Source: Deltaproteobacteria bacterium (GTDB taxonomy: Bacteria > Myxococcota_A > UBA796). Taken from it: a stretch of 8,928 nt of DNA. Shown here piece after piece: positions 7,659 through 8,928 of the stretch (position 1 is its first letter; each line of letters opens with the position of its first letter). The notes under the pieces are model-generated. The model saw only the letters and a program-made list of their open reading frames with translations, searched no databases and had not been told where the DNA came from. The stretch covers positions 3,432 through 12,359 of the forward strand of contig PALY01000042.1 of the NCBI GenBank assembly GCA_002707085.1. Direction: 5' to 3'. Made by a program: the position numbers and the translations under genes.

Positions 7659-7752
7659 CTGTCCTAAGGACAGTGGCGTTTCCAGTTTTGGGGCGATGGC
7701 AGGTCCCTGTTTACCAGGAAAATGGCGACAGGGTTACCCCGTGGAAACGCCA
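7659..7752 (-). promoter_or_regulatory. Structured leader element with Shine-Dalgarno-sequestering palindrome (candidate cis-regulatory RNA)
   Basis: Read on the minus strand, an 11-base perfect stem (7752-7742 with 7684-7674, TGGCGTTTCCA/TGGAAACGCCA) encloses a second stem (7738-7728 with 7710-7702, nine pairs with a two-base bulge at 7734-7735) and a 17-base loop. Directly after the outer stem lies the palindrome CTGTCCT-T-AGGACAG (7673-7659), which holds the AGGA ribosome site of the repeat-protein gene. The layout resembles aptamer plus translation-control platform. It matches no riboswitch consensus I know. A DNA-level palindromic element remains possible. Confidence 0.45.
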
Positions 7753-7842
7753 AGCCCTCTACAATTAGTATTCGGACCAAAATGGGCACCTGCTAAGTAA
7801 AATCTCATTTATCTTTTGTCTTAATGGGCATGTATTGTACAA

Positions 7843-7873
7843 ATAGCCCTTTAATAACAGTGGCTTGGGCTAT
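7843..7873 (-). terminator. Weak stem-loop at the end of the FHA-GGDEF gene
   Basis: Seven-base arms ATAGCCC/GGGCTAT (7867-7873 and 7843-7849) with a 17-base loop overlap the gene's TAG stop. Only TTGT follows, not a T-run, so this is at best a weak terminator or an mRNA-end structure. The remaining 7753-7842 stretch is AT-rich, holds an 8-base direct repeat AATGGGCA (7781-7788, 7823-7830), and shows no convincing promoter or ORF. Confidence 0.25.
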
Positions 7874-8826
7874 ATTGATGTTGCCCGGGAAACTTGGTTT
7901 CTACCACCACGTTTTGAGATGTAGGCGGCTTTGTCGGCCCGATCCATCCATGACTTTATGCTTTCTCCAGCTTCACGTTCGGCCACTCCGAAGGAGCAAC
8001 TCACACGCAAACCTGTCGCCGTACGGTCCCAGTCGTGACCGGATACAGCCCTGCGTATACGGTCAGCAACTTCCAACGCCCTGGTTTCATTAGAGCCTGG
8101 AAGGAAAAACATGATTTCGTCGCCACCGTACCGAACAGCAGGATCGTTGTCGCGAACGCCAAGCATGAGCAACCGCGAGATGCCGCAAAGAACTTCATCG
8201 CCCACTTTGTGCGAAAATTGGTCGTTGATACTCTTGAAGTGATCCAGGTCCACGAATGCACATGAAATAGGCACTTCAGCCCGCTCACACTTTTCGACCA
8301 ACTTTACGAGGCCCTCATCGATAAAGGAGCGGTCCAGCAGACCGGTCAAGGTGTCCCGGTTCGCGGATTCAAGGCGGGAAATTACACGCCGCAGGTGTCC
8401 CAACTCTTCCGATGACATCATGTCCAGTCGAAGAGAGACCGCACCGATCTCTAAATGATCTGAAGGCCGCAAGATGGTTCTGGTTACCGGTTGACCATTC
8501 ACCGCGGTTCCATTGGTAGAATTGAGGTCTATCAACAGCATCGAACCATTGTCTTCGTGACGAATGCGAGTGTGGCGTTTTGAAACGGTACCGTCGATCA
8601 ATTTTAGGTCCGCGGTCTCATCTCTACCGACAATGATTTCTTCACCCTCTGGAATTGTGATGTACGACAACATGTCAGGACCAGCCACAACTCGAATGGT
8701 GGGAATCACTTTCTTTTGCGTTTCTGCAGGGCGAGGCATCGAGATGCGTACAGTAATCTCGTGCATATCGTCTATCTTGACGAGCTCGTCAGCCTTGTTG
8801 TCCTTCGGCCCCAAAGGAGTCTCCAT
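7870..8826 (-). CDS. FHA-GGDEF diguanylate cyclase
   Basis: This 318-residue cytoplasmic signalling protein is predicted to make c-di-GMP from two GTP. The N-terminal FHA domain (about 42-135) has GR (67-68), SKRH (82-85) and LNSTNGT (101-107), the phosphothreonine-contacting residues. A short helix (138-156) leads to a GGDEF domain (about 157-315) starting at RDTLTGLLDR, with metal-site FVDLDHFKSIND (191-202) and RYGGDEI (232-238). The signature reads GGDEI, a variant in its last position, but the catalytic G-G-D-E is intact. An RxxD inhibitory site (RDND, 225-228) lies five residues before it, so product feedback is expected. There is no transmembrane segment or signal peptide. FHA-GGDEF fusions are known in Bdellovibrio (DgcB), where FHA controls the cyclase. 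The first ATG is used; its ribosome site is weak and no better internal start is seen. Orthology to DgcB is not established. Confidence 0.94.
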   Translation of the reverse strand: METPLGPKDNKADELVKIDDMHEITVRISMPRPAETQKKVIPTIRVVAGPDMLSYITIPEGEEIIVGRDETADLKLIDGTVSKRHTRIRHEDNGSMLLIDLNSTNGTAVNGQPVTRTILRPSDHLEIGAVSLRLDMMSSEELGHLRRVISRLESANRDTLTGLLDRSFIDEGLVKLVEKCERAEVPISCAFVDLDHFKSINDQFSHKVGDEVLCGISRLLMLGVRDNDPAVRYGGDEIMFFLPGSNETRALEVADRIRRAVSGHDWDRTATGLRVSCSFGVAEREAGESIKSWMDRADKAAYISKRGGRNQVSRATSI

Positions 8827-8863
8827 CGTCTAAGCGCAAGTAGTAAATTGGTAAGGCCAAACG

Positions 8864-8869
8864 ATTATA
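8864..8869 (-). promoter_or_regulatory. Candidate -10 box of the FHA-GGDEF gene
   Basis: A perfect TATAAT on the minus strand lies 37 bases before the ATG at 8826, which would give a leader of about 30 bases. No good -35 hexamer is found at 15-18 bases spacing, and there is no extended -10 TG. No gene is visible in 8827-8928. Confidence 0.4.
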
Positions 8870-8928
8870 ACGAATATCGCTAAGTACAGGCGGAAGATCC
8901 CCTGAATTGTTTCGCAAAGTGGAAACTT

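Noticed and set aside
7674..7752. c-di-GMP (GEMM) riboswitch, suggested by the neighbouring GGDEF gene
   Set aside because: No conserved GEMM core, tetraloop or receptor sequence could be matched on either strand.
7674..7752. Integron attC site or MITE, from the paired 11-base arms
   Set aside because: No GTTRRRY core sites, no integrase, and no target-site duplication beyond the arms.
7655..7870. Cobalamin riboswitch, suggested by GCCACTGT and ACCTGCC strings on the minus strand
   Set aside because: The strings occur in the wrong order for the B12 element, the remaining core motifs are absent, and the downstream gene has no B12 link.

Overview
The window reads as a stretch of bacterial chromosome with moderate base composition and dense packing. 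It holds seven protein-coding genes; no gene-free stretch exceeds about 215 bases. I see no tRNA, rRNA, CRISPR array, insertion sequence or phage gene. An FHA-GGDEF fusion, an 'eukaryotic-like' kinase-fold protein and a fused isobutyryl-CoA mutase together fit a deltaproteobacterial-type lineage (Myxococcota, Bradymonadota or Bdellovibrionota-like). That placement is inference from gene content only.

Left block (1-5349, minus strand), in order of transcription: a 1087-residue fused adenosylcobalamin-dependent acyl-CoA mutase of the IcmF type (5349-2086); 59 bases later a 435-residue membrane-anchored kinase-fold protein that has lost nearly every catalytic residue (2026-719); then, sharing one base in a TAATG junction, a LACTB2-like metallo-beta-lactamase-fold hydrolase that runs off the left edge (719-1). 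The tight spacing suggests one operon, although an internal promoter in the 59-base gap cannot be excluded.

Central block (5350-6773, plus strand): transcribed divergently from icmF across only 65 bases are a small flavin reductase-like FMN protein (5415-5918) and, 114 bases further on, a short-chain dehydrogenase/reductase (6033-6773). With the mutase they give a redox and acyl-CoA-metabolism flavour, but their substrates cannot be read from sequence. The divergent gap holds a perfect CATGTT-c-AACATG palindrome, and its 9-mer ATGTTCAAC recurs in the gap before the pseudokinase. The gap before the dehydrogenase holds a perfect tandem CGATAGAC pair.

Right block (6770-8928, minus strand): an FHA-GGDEF diguanylate cyclase (8826-7870), preceded by a consensus TATAAT box, and downstream of it a secreted HEAT/TPR-like repeat protein (7654-6770). 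The 215 bases between these two genes hold the most unusual non-coding signal: an 11-bp perfect long-range stem enclosing a second bulged stem, immediately followed by a 15-base palindrome that contains the Shine-Dalgarno sequence of the repeat-protein gene. This is the layout expected of a cis-acting RNA switch, and I do not recognise it as a known class. The repeat-protein gene and the dehydrogenase gene converge with overlapping stop codons.

How the genes may act together: IcmF interconverts branched and straight C4 acyl-CoAs. The pseudokinase and MBL hydrolase appear to be co-transcribed with it. The FHA-GGDEF protein links phospho-threonine recognition to c-di-GMP signalling. A link between the kinase-like protein and the FHA protein is only a neighbourhood guess, because the kinase-like protein looks catalytically dead.
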